Assembly: GCA_026387255.1 (NCBI GenBank)
Contig: JAPLMA010000028.1
Coordinates: forward strand, 1-9,001
Direction: 5' to 3'
Length of the DNA: 9,001 nucleotides
Source: Candidatus Omnitrophota bacterium
GTDB taxonomy: Bacteria; Omnitrophota; Gorgyraeia; Gygaellales; Profunditerraquicolaceae
The notes under the pieces: generated by a model
Told to the model about the DNA's origin: nothing
The model's input: the letters and a program-made list of their open reading frames with translations, nothing else
The model's database searches: none
Shown: in pieces, positions 1-5,359 of the stretch
Numbering within the stretch: position 1 is the first letter of the stretch
How the letters are laid out: every line of letters begins with the position of its first letter
Translations under genes and position numbers: made by a program

Positions 1-10
1 AGGTTTTAGG

Positions 11-53
11 TTATTATAACCTTAAGCAGTTAGATAGCTTAAGGTTATAATAA
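11..53. repeat. 17-bp inverted repeat upstream of the csp promoter
   Basis: Arms 11-27 and 37-53 are perfect reverse complements around a 9-nt loop (28-36). The left end, AGGTTATTATA at 8-18, recurs exactly as a direct repeat at 70-80, inside the spacer of the csp promoter. The stem is AT-rich with little GC and the sequence after it (TTATTGACA) runs straight into the -35 box. It could be an operator for csp or a weak terminator of a gene to the left of the window. The repeat is seen directly; its role is inference. Confidence 0.6.
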
Positions 54-56
54 TTA

Positions 57-84
57 TTGACAAGCATTCAGGTTATTATATAAT
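57..84 (+). promoter_or_regulatory. Consensus sigma-70-type promoter of csp
   Basis: A perfect -35 TTGACA (57-62) and a perfect -10 TATAAT (79-84) are separated by 16 bp. Transcription should begin near 91. The spacer contains the AGGTTATTATA element that is also found at 8-18, so a repressor or activator binding the upstream inverted repeat could touch the promoter too. Confidence 0.85.
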
Positions 85-90
85 TTCTTC

Positions 91-213
91 TGTAGCGAAC
101 AAAGGGAGTAGAAGTCTTGTTCCGTAAGGAGAAAGAATAACGCGCCTTACGGTTTTTTGTTTATTCTTCCCTAAAGTTCGTAATAATATTTTGGAAAGGA
201 GGAAACAAAGAAA
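91..213 (+). promoter_or_regulatory. Long structured 5' leader of csp with terminator-like hairpin
   Basis: From the predicted start near 91 to the csp ATG lie about 120 nt without an ORF that reads as a gene. An 8-bp hairpin, CCGTAAGG (122-129) with CCTTACGG (145-152), is followed at once by TTTTTT (153-158), the form of an intrinsic terminator or attenuator. Competing pairings exist: AAGAATAA (133-140) in its loop matches TTATTCTT (161-168), and CGAAC (96-100) plus GGGA (104-107) match GTTCG (176-180) plus TCCC (168-171), which would enclose the whole leader. Long, temperature-sensitive leaders are known for cspA-type genes; a similar role here is inference. The ribosome binding site AAAGGAGG (195-202) lies outside these helices. 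Confidence 0.55.
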
Positions 214-414
214 ATGGCAAAGGGCAAAGTAAAGTGGTTTTCCAATCAAAAGGGTTATGGTTTTATTACTCCTGAGAACGGTGCGGATGTGTTTGTGCAC
301 CATACTGCAATTCAGGGTGATGGCTATAAAACTCTCGAGGAGGGCCAGGAAGTTGAGTTCGAAGTTGAAAAAGGTCCTAAAGGTGAGCAAGCTACTAAAG
401 TAGTGAAGTTATAA
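214..414 (+). CDS. Cold-shock domain protein (CspA family)
   Basis: This 66-residue protein is a single cold-shock domain, the usual CspA-family length. It is a five-stranded OB fold that binds single-stranded RNA and DNA and keeps mRNA unfolded. The RNA-binding motifs are both intact: RNP1 KGYGFI (residues 13-18) and RNP2 VFVHH (26-30), with the aromatic residues W8, F17, F27 and H29/H30 expected on the nucleic-acid face. The N-terminus KGKVKWF is typical. The ATG is preceded by a strong AAAGGAGG ribosome binding site 11 nt upstream. It is monocistronic by layout: its own consensus promoter and about 120-nt leader lie before it, and a large inverted repeat follows. Whether it is cold-induced or constitutive cannot be told from the sequence, although the long leader favours post-transcriptional control. 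Confidence 0.97.
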   Translation: MAKGKVKWFSNQKGYGFITPENGADVFVHHTAIQGDGYKTLEEGQEVEFEVEKGPKGEQATKVVKL

Positions 415-426
415 CCTAACAGGAAT

Positions 427-525
427 AAATAAAGGGGACGGTTCTATTTTTCATTATAATAAGGGTAGCTGACGTTTAAACGTCAGCTACCCTGTGGATA
501 AAAAATAGAACCGTCCCCTTTATTT
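427..525. repeat. Nested inverted repeat, GGGGACGGTTCT family, copy 1
   Basis: The outer arms, 427-451 and 501-525, are a perfect 25-bp inverted repeat carrying the core GGGGACGGTTCT (434-445) and its complement (507-518). Inside lies a perfect 30-bp palindrome (463-492, beginning GGGTAGCTGACG). Short unpaired stretches separate the two stems: 452-462 on the left and 493-500 on the right. A single strand could fold into a roughly 40-bp two-part hairpin. The same core occurs as an inverted repeat at 7244-7279. No transposase is present. The architecture resembles small non-autonomous palindromic elements (REP or MITE type); that class assignment is inference. It would also serve as a barrier or terminator after csp. 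Confidence 0.85.
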
Positions 526-527
526 CC

Positions 528-536
528 TGCTATAAT
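528..536 (+). promoter_or_regulatory. Extended -10 promoter of mnmA (leaderless)
   Basis: TGCTATAAT matches the extended -10 consensus TGnTATAAT. No convincing -35 box lies 16-18 bp upstream, because that segment is the right arm of the inverted repeat; extended -10 promoters can work without one. The box ends 7 nt before the ATG at 544, so transcription should begin at or next to that ATG. The absence of a ribosome binding site fits a leaderless mRNA. Confidence 0.6.
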
Positions 537-543
537 GAAAATT

Positions 544-1656
544 ATGAAAAAGCGCGTAGTCGTTGCGATGAGTGGCGGAGTTGATTCTTCAGTAGCCGCG
601 GCTTTACTAAAAGAGCAGGGTTATGAGGTAATTGGCCTGACGATGTGTTTTTCCGCCGTCGGCGGACCCGCCTTCGGCGGACCCGCCTTCGGCGGAAATT
701 ACTCTGAACTAGAAACTAGGAAGCCCAGCTGTTGTGGTTTAACGGGAATCGAAGATGCGCGGCGAGTCTGCCAAAAGCTGGGGATTCGACATTATGTTTT
801 AAATTTTAATAAAGATTTTTATCAGAAGGTAGTTGAAAATTTTTACCAAGAGTATATTCGCGGAAGGACGCCTAATCCTTGCGTTAGGTGCAATCAATTT
901 ATAAAATTCGGCATTTTACTTAAAAAAGCAATTAATTTAGGGGCGCAATTTCTGGCCACCGGCCATTATGCCAGAATTGTAAAATCTACGCCGGGCTACC
1001 TGCTTAAAAAAGCCAAAGACCTTAAAAAAGATCAATCTTATTTTCTCTATTCTTTAACCCAAACTCAACTTAAACATGTAATTTTTCCTTTAGGCAATTT
1101 TACTAAACCTAAAGTACGGCAGTTGGCTTCTGATTTCGGGCTTAAGGTGGCAGAAAAACAAGATAGCCAGGAGATCTGTTTTCTACCCGACGGGAAATAT
1201 GGTGATTTTATTAAAGCCAGTGGGCAAGGTAATGTTAAGCCGGGAAATTTTGTCGATAAAAATGGAAATATCCTGGGGTTACATCAAGGGGTGGCATTTT
1301 ATACCATCGGCCAGCGTCACGGATTAAAGATTGCTGCGGGGTATCCTCTCTATGTAACGCAGATTAATGCTAGAAATAATCAAGTTAGCCTAGGGCCGCG
1401 TCAGGAGGTTTATAAAAGTGAATTTATTATAAAAGAGGGGCATTTCTTGGGCGGGCCGCTTAAAAAGAAGATTGAGATTAAGGTGCGAATACGCTATAAT
1501 CATCAAGAAGCGCTTGCCATTGTTTATGCGGAGAAAAATAAACAGAGAGTAATTTTTAAGCAGCCGCAGTTTGCTCTAACTCCCGGCCAGTCTGCAGTTT
1601 TTTACGATAAAGATACGGTTTTAGGAGGAGGGATAATTCAAAAGATTATTAGTTAA
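544..1656 (+). CDS. mnmA: tRNA-specific 2-thiouridylase MnmA
   Basis: MnmA puts the 2-thio group on wobble uridine 34 of tRNAs for Lys, Glu and Gln, using ATP to adenylate the uridine and sulfur relayed from a cysteine desulfurase. The 370-residue protein has the PP-loop SGGVDSS (residues 10-16), ATGHYARI (138-145), KDQSYFLY (162-169) and the C-terminal barrel ending TPGQSAVFY and LGGGII. The active-site cysteines are in NPCVRC (C113, C116) and EICFLP (C212). The CxxC replaces the DxxC of the E. coli enzyme. I chose ATG 544 because homologues begin MKKRVxVAMSGG and it sits 7 nt after a -10 box; ATG 535, in frame, overlaps that box. No ribosome binding site is visible. Three 15-bp repeats add residues 37-51, a Gly/Pro-rich loop before the KPSCCG motif. 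It is the first gene of the run leading to nadA. Confidence 0.96.
   Translation: MKKRVVVAMSGGVDSSVAAALLKEQGYEVIGLTMCFSAVGGPAFGGPAFGGNYSELETRKPSCCGLTGIEDARRVCQKLGIRHYVLNFNKDFYQKVVENFYQEYIRGRTPNPCVRCNQFIKFGILLKKAINLGAQFLATGHYARIVKSTPGYLLKKAKDLKKDQSYFLYSLTQTQLKHVIFPLGNFTKPKVRQLASDFGLKVAEKQDSQEICFLPDGKYGDFIKASGQGNVKPGNFVDKNGNILGLHQGVAFYTIGQRHGLKIAAGYPLYVTQINARNNQVSLGPRQEVYKSEFIIKEGHFLGGPLKKKIEIKVRIRYNHQEALAIVYAEKNKQRVIFKQPQFALTPGQSAVFYDKDTVLGGGIIQKIIS
652..696 (+). repeat. Three tandem 15-bp hairpin units inside mnmA
   Basis: Three units of 15 bp lie head to tail at 652-666, 667-681 and 682-696. The last two are identical (CCCGCCTTCGGCGGA); the first differs slightly (TCCGCCGTCGGCGGA). Each unit contains a small inverted repeat, CCGCC-TTC-GGCGG. 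Being five codons long they keep the frame and encode SAVGG-PAFGG-PAFGG. Their GC content is far above the surrounding gene, which suggests insertion and then duplication of a short palindromic element. Confidence 0.9.
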
Positions 1657-2574
1657 ATGATTAAAGACGATAAAAAATTAGTTACCAAAATTAGAGAATT
1701 AAAGAAAAAACGCAATGCCATTATCCTAGTACATAATTATCAATTACCTGAAGTGCAAGATATTGCGGATTTCCGCGGGGATTCCCTGGAACTTTCCCGC
1801 ATCGCCGCTAAAACTGAAGCGAAAGTGATTGTTTTCTGCGGAGTTTATTTTATGGCGGAGACCGCTTCTATTCTTTCCCCGGATAAATTAGTAATTATGC
1901 CGGATGTGTCTGCGGGCTGCCCGATGGCGAATATGATGAATGCCGCTGATTTAAGAAAACTTAAACTCCAGCATCCCGGCGCAGTTGCGGTTGGCTATGT
2001 AAATACTTCTGCGGCGGTTAAAGCAGAGTTAGATTATTGTTGTACTTCGACTAATGCTGTGGCGGTAGTTAATGCGTTAAGACAGGAAAAAGAAATAATT
2101 TTTGTTCCGGATAAATATCTGGCTGACTATGTTTCTAAGCAGAGTGGTAGAAAATTAATCTCTTGGCATGGATATTGTCCTACGCACGTTAAAATATTGC
2201 CTGAGGATTTAAAGCGGGAGAAAAATTTTCATCCCCAGGCTAAAGTGATGGTGCATCCGGAATGTTTGGCTTCGGTGGTGGCTTTAGCCGATGCCGTACT
2301 TTCTACTAGTCAGATGGCAAAATATGCTAAGGAAGATCCGGCAAGAGAGTTTATTATCGGCACGGAATCCGGGTTGATTTATCGGCTTAAGCAGGATAAT
2401 CCAGATAAAGAATTTTATTTAGCCAGCGAACGCGCGGTGTGCCCGAATATGAAACGTACGACGCAGGAAAAAGTGCTCTGGGCCTTAGAAGAGCTGGCGG
2501 ATGAAGTTAAGGTTTCCGAAGAGATTAGAAAAAAAGCGCGTTTGGCTATTGAGCGCATGCTAAAAATTATTTAA
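1657..2574 (+). CDS. nadA: Quinolinate synthase NadA
   Basis: NadA condenses iminoaspartate with dihydroxyacetone phosphate to quinolinate, the second step of de novo NAD synthesis, using a [4Fe-4S] cluster. The 305-residue length is normal for the family. The three cluster ligands by position are C88 (SAGCPMANM), C174 (GYCPTH) and C262 (VCPNMK). Other family signatures are HNYQ (26-29), DSLELSR (42-48), YVNTSAAVKAE (114-124), PDKYL (151-155), HPEC (200-203) and STSQM (216-220). The ATG follows the mnmA TAA with no gap and there is no ribosome binding site, so translation is probably coupled to mnmA. The partner genes nadB and nadC are not in the window; they must lie elsewhere, or aspartate dehydrogenase replaces NadB. 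Both this and MnmA draw on sulfur or iron-sulfur supply, but I see no direct functional link beyond co-transcription. Confidence 0.97.
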   Translation: MIKDDKKLVTKIRELKKKRNAIILVHNYQLPEVQDIADFRGDSLELSRIAAKTEAKVIVFCGVYFMAETASILSPDKLVIMPDVSAGCPMANMMNAADLRKLKLQHPGAVAVGYVNTSAAVKAELDYCCTSTNAVAVVNALRQEKEIIFVPDKYLADYVSKQSGRKLISWHGYCPTHVKILPEDLKREKNFHPQAKVMVHPECLASVVALADAVLSTSQMAKYAKEDPAREFIIGTESGLIYRLKQDNPDKEFYLASERAVCPNMKRTTQEKVLWALEELADEVKVSEEIRKKARLAIERMLKII

Positions 2575-3201
2575 TTGAATATTCCGATTGTTTTTGAGGA
2601 TGATTGGTTGTTGGTGGTGAATAAACCCGCGGGATTATTGAGCGTTCCTACTCCTAAGCATGAATCGCGTACCCTGACTGGCATTCTGAATCAGGACGCG
2701 CAAGCTAGGGACCTAAAGTATCGCCTGCATCCTTGCCATCGCCTGGATCGGGAAACTTCGGGGCTTTTAATTTACGCTAAAGGCAAGAGCATTGAGCAGA
2801 AAATGATTGGCGCCTTTAGAGATAGATTAGTAGGTAAAAAATACATCGCTTTTGTACATGGAAAATTATCACAGCCGCAAGGAACGATCAGTTCGGCCAT
2901 TGAAGGAAAAAGCGCGTTTACCAAATATAGGGTTATTCAGGAAAAAAGCAATTATAGCGTTGTAGAGATCTCACCGGTTACCGGCCGGACTAATCAGATA
3001 CGCATTCATTTTAAAAATATCCAGCATCCTTTGGTCGGAGAGGATAAATTTGCATATCGTAAGGATTTCGCTTTGCGTTTCAAACGCGTTTGTTTAGAGG
3101 CCAAAGAGTTAAATTTTAAACATCCGATCACGGGTAAGGATATAAATATTAGTATTGATTTAGCGCCTGAGCTTAAAGATTTTCTCTTTAAACATGATTA
3201 A
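2575..3201 (+). CDS. RluA-family RNA pseudouridine synthase
   Basis: This 208-residue protein is the catalytic domain of the RluA/RsuA pseudouridine synthases, which isomerise uridine in rRNA or tRNA. The catalytic motif HRLDRETSG (55-63) holds the aspartate nucleophile D58. Also present are the N-terminal strand VFEDDWLLVVNKPAG (6-20), GRTNQIRIHF (137-146) and HPLVGEDKF (151-159). There is no N-terminal S4 domain, so it is a short form like RluA, RluC-lacking-S4 or TruC; the exact RNA target cannot be read from sequence. The start is TTG, directly after the nadA TAA; an in-frame stop at 2572 excludes anything upstream and the fold needs the first residues, so this start is well supported. 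No ribosome binding site is seen. The last 8 nt overlap uppP. Confidence 0.93.
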   Translation: MNIPIVFEDDWLLVVNKPAGLLSVPTPKHESRTLTGILNQDAQARDLKYRLHPCHRLDRETSGLLIYAKGKSIEQKMIGAFRDRLVGKKYIAFVHGKLSQPQGTISSAIEGKSAFTKYRVIQEKSNYSVVEISPVTGRTNQIRIHFKNIQHPLVGEDKFAYRKDFALRFKRVCLEAKELNFKHPITGKDINISIDLAPELKDFLFKHD

Positions 3202-3937
3202 GTATATATTATTGGGTGTTGTTCAAGGATTAACTGAGTTTTTGCCGGTTAGCTCAAGCGGCCATTTGGTTATTTTGCAGAAGATCTTAGGTATCCATGC
3301 TCATGAAGTGGCGATCTCAGTGGTCTTGCATCTTGGCACGCTTTTAGCGGTAATCATCTTTTTTCGGAAGGATATTCTAAATCTGCTAAAGAATTTCAGG
3401 TTGTTTATTTTAGTAGCTGTGGTTGTGATAACTACGGGAGTTATCGGTGTTTTGGGCAAGGATTTCTTTGAGAACTTATTTAGCTCGCCTAAACTGGTGG
3501 GACTGGCTTGGATATTTACAGGACTATTGCTTATTTGGACCAAAAGAATTACGCATCTTAATAGAGATAAGCTTAATCTTAAAGACGCGCTTATTTTGGG
3601 CCTGACTCAAGGCGCTGCGATTGTCCCCGGAATATCTCGTTCCGGAATAACTATTTCTACTTTATTTTTTAGAAAAATTAATCGTTCGGTGGCCTTTTCT
3701 TTTTCATTTTTAGTTTCTATTCCCATTATTTTAGGAGCGGCAATTTTAGAGGTAAGAAAAATAGAGGTAATTCCTAAAGGTGATATTATGAATCTGGGAA
3801 TAGGTTTTGTTTTTAGTTTTTTTGTCGGGTTAGTCGCGCTTTTATTTTTAAGAATAGTGATAGAAAAAGCCAAGTTTTATTATTTTGGGTATTATTGTCT
3901 TTTAATGGCGGCAGTTACCTTGCTGTTTATAAAATGA
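3194..3937 (+). CDS. uppP: Undecaprenyl-diphosphate phosphatase UppP (BacA)
   Basis: UppP is an integral inner-membrane phosphatase that converts undecaprenyl diphosphate to the monophosphate, recycling the carrier for peptidoglycan and other envelope polymers; its overproduction gives bacitracin resistance. The 247-residue protein is near the usual 250-280. Both signature motifs are intact: QGLTEFLPVSSSGHL (11-25; E15 corresponds to the second of the (E/Q)xxxE acids, the first being Q11) and PGISRSG (145-151, with R149). About seven or eight hydrophobic segments are visible, for instance 45-57, 69-87, 101-115, 131-145, 168-185, 200-222 and 229-246. The ATG overlaps the upstream gene by 8 nt and lacks a ribosome binding site; the TGA overlaps the next gene's ATG as ATGA. 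This spacing implies translational coupling on both sides. Confidence 0.96.
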   Translation: MIKYILLGVVQGLTEFLPVSSSGHLVILQKILGIHAHEVAISVVLHLGTLLAVIIFFRKDILNLLKNFRLFILVAVVVITTGVIGVLGKDFFENLFSSPKLVGLAWIFTGLLLIWTKRITHLNRDKLNLKDALILGLTQGAAIVPGISRSGITISTLFFRKINRSVAFSFSFLVSIPIILGAAILEVRKIEVIPKGDIMNLGIGFVFSFFVGLVALLFLRIVIEKAKFYYFGYYCLLMAAVTLLFIK

Positions 3938-4833
3938 GTATAATTGTATTAGGCACTGTAGCACTAGATACTGTAAAGACCCCTTTTGGTAAAAGGAAAG
4001 AGCTGCTTGGTGGTTCAGCGGCACATTTCTCTATGGCGGCACGGCTTTTTACTAAAGTGAACCTGGTGGCGATTGTGGGCCGTGATTTTCCGCAAAAGCA
4101 TATAACCTTTTTAAGGAGTAAGAAGCTTAATCTTAGCTCTTTGATTGTGGATCAGGGCAAGACCTTCCGCTGGGAAGGCGAATATCGGGGAGATTTGAAC
4201 TGCGCGCTTACTTTGAATACCGAATTAGGTGTACTTTCGGTATTTAAACCGCAGATCTCCGAAGCGCAGCGTAGAATAGAAAATATTTTTTTAGCCAATG
4301 TTGATCCGGATATTCAGGAACATCTCTTGCGTAAAATGTATTCTCCAAAATTAATTGGCTTAGATAGTATGAATTATTGGATTAATACTAAGCGTAAAGA
4401 GTTAATTAAACTACTTAAACACATAGATATTTATGTGGCTAATGATCAAGAATCTCGGGAATTATCCGGGGAAAACAACCTGATTAAGGCAGCTAAGGGC
4501 CTGTGTTCTTTGGGCCCCAGGATGGTTTTGATAAAAAAAGGCGAGCACGGAGTTTTATTTTATAATAAAAAATTTATTTTTTCTCTTCCGGCGTATCCGG
4601 TGGAAAAAGTAATCGATCCAACCGGAGCGGGAGATACTTTTGCCGGGGGGTTTGTAGGTTATCTGGCTGAGGCAGGCAAAATAAACTCTTTGACCATCAA
4701 GAAGGCATTGGCTTATGGGACAGTGGCTGCTTCGTTTAATGTAGAAGATTTTGGTTTGTTTAAGACAAGCAAGCTTACCCGGGGCGATTTAGAAAGGCGT
4801 TTAACTAAATTTAAAGACTGTTTTTCTTTTTAA
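3934..4833 (+). CDS. PfkB-family carbohydrate kinase
   Basis: The 299-residue protein is a ribokinase-fold (PfkB) kinase that transfers phosphate from ATP to a sugar or nucleoside. The C-terminal signature DPTGAGDTFAGGF (228-240) carries the catalytic base D234 and the anion hole GAGD. The N-terminal glycine pair GGSAAHFSMAA (26-36) and VGRDF (48-52) are the substrate side. The motifs TFRWEGEY (77-84), ANVDPDIQ (121-128) and DSMNYWI (144-150) mark a conserved bacterial subfamily I remember only as 'sugar kinase' of unknown substrate. I place the start at ATG 3934, in an ATGA overlap with uppP; an earlier TTG at 3895 would extend into uppP and adds 13 residues unlike the family. No ribosome binding site is seen, so coupling to uppP is likely. 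No sugar pathway gene is adjacent, so the substrate stays open. Confidence 0.9.
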   Translation: MSIIVLGTVALDTVKTPFGKRKELLGGSAAHFSMAARLFTKVNLVAIVGRDFPQKHITFLRSKKLNLSSLIVDQGKTFRWEGEYRGDLNCALTLNTELGVLSVFKPQISEAQRRIENIFLANVDPDIQEHLLRKMYSPKLIGLDSMNYWINTKRKELIKLLKHIDIYVANDQESRELSGENNLIKAAKGLCSLGPRMVLIKKGEHGVLFYNKKFIFSLPAYPVEKVIDPTGAGDTFAGGFVGYLAEAGKINSLTIKKALAYGTVAASFNVEDFGLFKTSKLTRGDLERRLTKFKDCFSF

Positions 4834-4836
4834 CTT

Positions 4837-4842
4837 TATAAT
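4837..4842 (+). promoter_or_regulatory. Possible -10 box before yqeY
   Basis: TATAAT lies just after the pfkB-family gene's stop codon. No good -35 box is found 16-18 bp upstream and there is no TGn extension. If used, transcription would start near 4849-4850, so the mRNA would begin with the palindrome at 4851-4868 followed by the yqeY ribosome binding site. This is only a candidate; read-through from the upstream run is equally possible. Confidence 0.3.
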
Positions 4843-4850
4843 TAGAAAAA

Positions 4851-4868
4851 GCCTGCCGGCCGGCAGGC
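4851..4868. repeat. 18-bp perfect GC palindrome between the sugar kinase gene and yqeY
   Basis: GCCTGCCGGCCGGCAGGC is fully self-complementary and entirely GC except for one A and one T, in an AT-rich gap. There is no T-run after it, so it is a poor intrinsic terminator. It ends only 2 nt before the GGAGG ribosome binding site (4871-4875) of yqeY, where a stable hairpin could hinder or position ribosomes. The half-site GGCAGGC is also the heart of the palindrome at 6549-6578, suggesting related dispersed elements. Confidence 0.85.
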
Positions 4869-4882
4869 AGGGAGGAGTAATT

Positions 4883-5335
4883 ATGTTAGTAGAAAAGATT
4901 TTTGATGATTATAAAGAGGCAATGAAGGCGAGGGATAGCCTAAAGAGTTCAGTTTTAAGTTTTCTGCGCGCAGATATGTTGAATTTGGCTACGGCTAAGA
5001 AAAAGGATAGACTGGATGATGCAGAAATAATTACAGTGATAAGGAAGCAGATTAAGCAACGGCAGGATTCTATTGAACAATTTACTAGCGGTGGCCGTCT
5101 TGAGATGGCGGATAAAGAAAAAAAAGAATTAGATATTCTAAAAAACTATTTACCCGCGGAGCTCTCAGCGGAGGAGATTAAGCAGTTAATTGAAGAAGTG
5201 GTTATTACAATTGGAGCAAACGGCGTAAAAGATATGGGTAAAGTAATGAAGGAACTGTCGATTAAGCTGGCCGGAAAAGCCGATGGCAGGTTAGTGAGTG
5301 ATTTGGTAAAGCAAAGATTGAACGATCCTTCCTAA
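4883..5335 (+). CDS. GatB/YqeY domain protein
   Basis: This 150-residue, mostly helical protein is a stand-alone YqeY, homologous to the C-terminal tRNA-binding part of GatB, the B subunit of the Asp/Glu-tRNA amidotransferase. Typical stretches are the N-terminal helix with KARDSLKSSVLSFLRA (15-30), QRQDSIEQF (59-67), LKNYLPAELS (86-95) and the C-terminal KDMGKVMKELSIKLAGKADG (115-134), which matches the family's GxxDMGKVMxxLKxxxxGxADG pattern. The length is the family norm. A clear ribosome binding site (GGAGG, 4871-4875) lies 7 nt before the ATG, unlike the five genes before it. The family is often found beside rpsU and dnaG, but neither is here. Its biochemical role is not established; binding of tRNA is inferred from the GatB homology. 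Confidence 0.93.
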   Translation: MLVEKIFDDYKEAMKARDSLKSSVLSFLRADMLNLATAKKKDRLDDAEIITVIRKQIKQRQDSIEQFTSGGRLEMADKEKKELDILKNYLPAELSAEEIKQLIEEVVITIGANGVKDMGKVMKELSIKLAGKADGRLVSDLVKQRLNDPS

Positions 5336-5359
5336 GAATAGTAAAAGAAAGTTTTAAAC

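Noticed and set aside
76..390. A 104-codon - strand open frame across the csp gene
   Set aside because: It is antisense to a certain csp gene and its promoter, and its sequence is low in complexity with no recognisable domain.
427..525. A CRISPR repeat or a replication origin, given the palindromes and one DnaA box
   Set aside because: There is a single unit with no spacers, and one DnaA box without a cluster, an AT-rich unwinding region or dnaA/dnaN is not enough for an origin.
535..543. ATG at 535 as the mnmA start
   Set aside because: It overlaps the -10 box TATAAT (531-536), and homologues begin at the equivalent of 544. It cannot be fully excluded if transcription reads through from upstream.
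3895..3933. An upstream TTG start giving the PfkB kinase 13 more residues
   Set aside because: It lies inside uppP and adds residues that do not fit the family's N-terminus; the ATGA overlap at 3934 is the normal operon junction.
4834..4882. Intrinsic terminator at the 4851-4868 palindrome
   Set aside because: There is no loop and no T-run; the sequence after it is the purine-rich ribosome binding site of yqeY.
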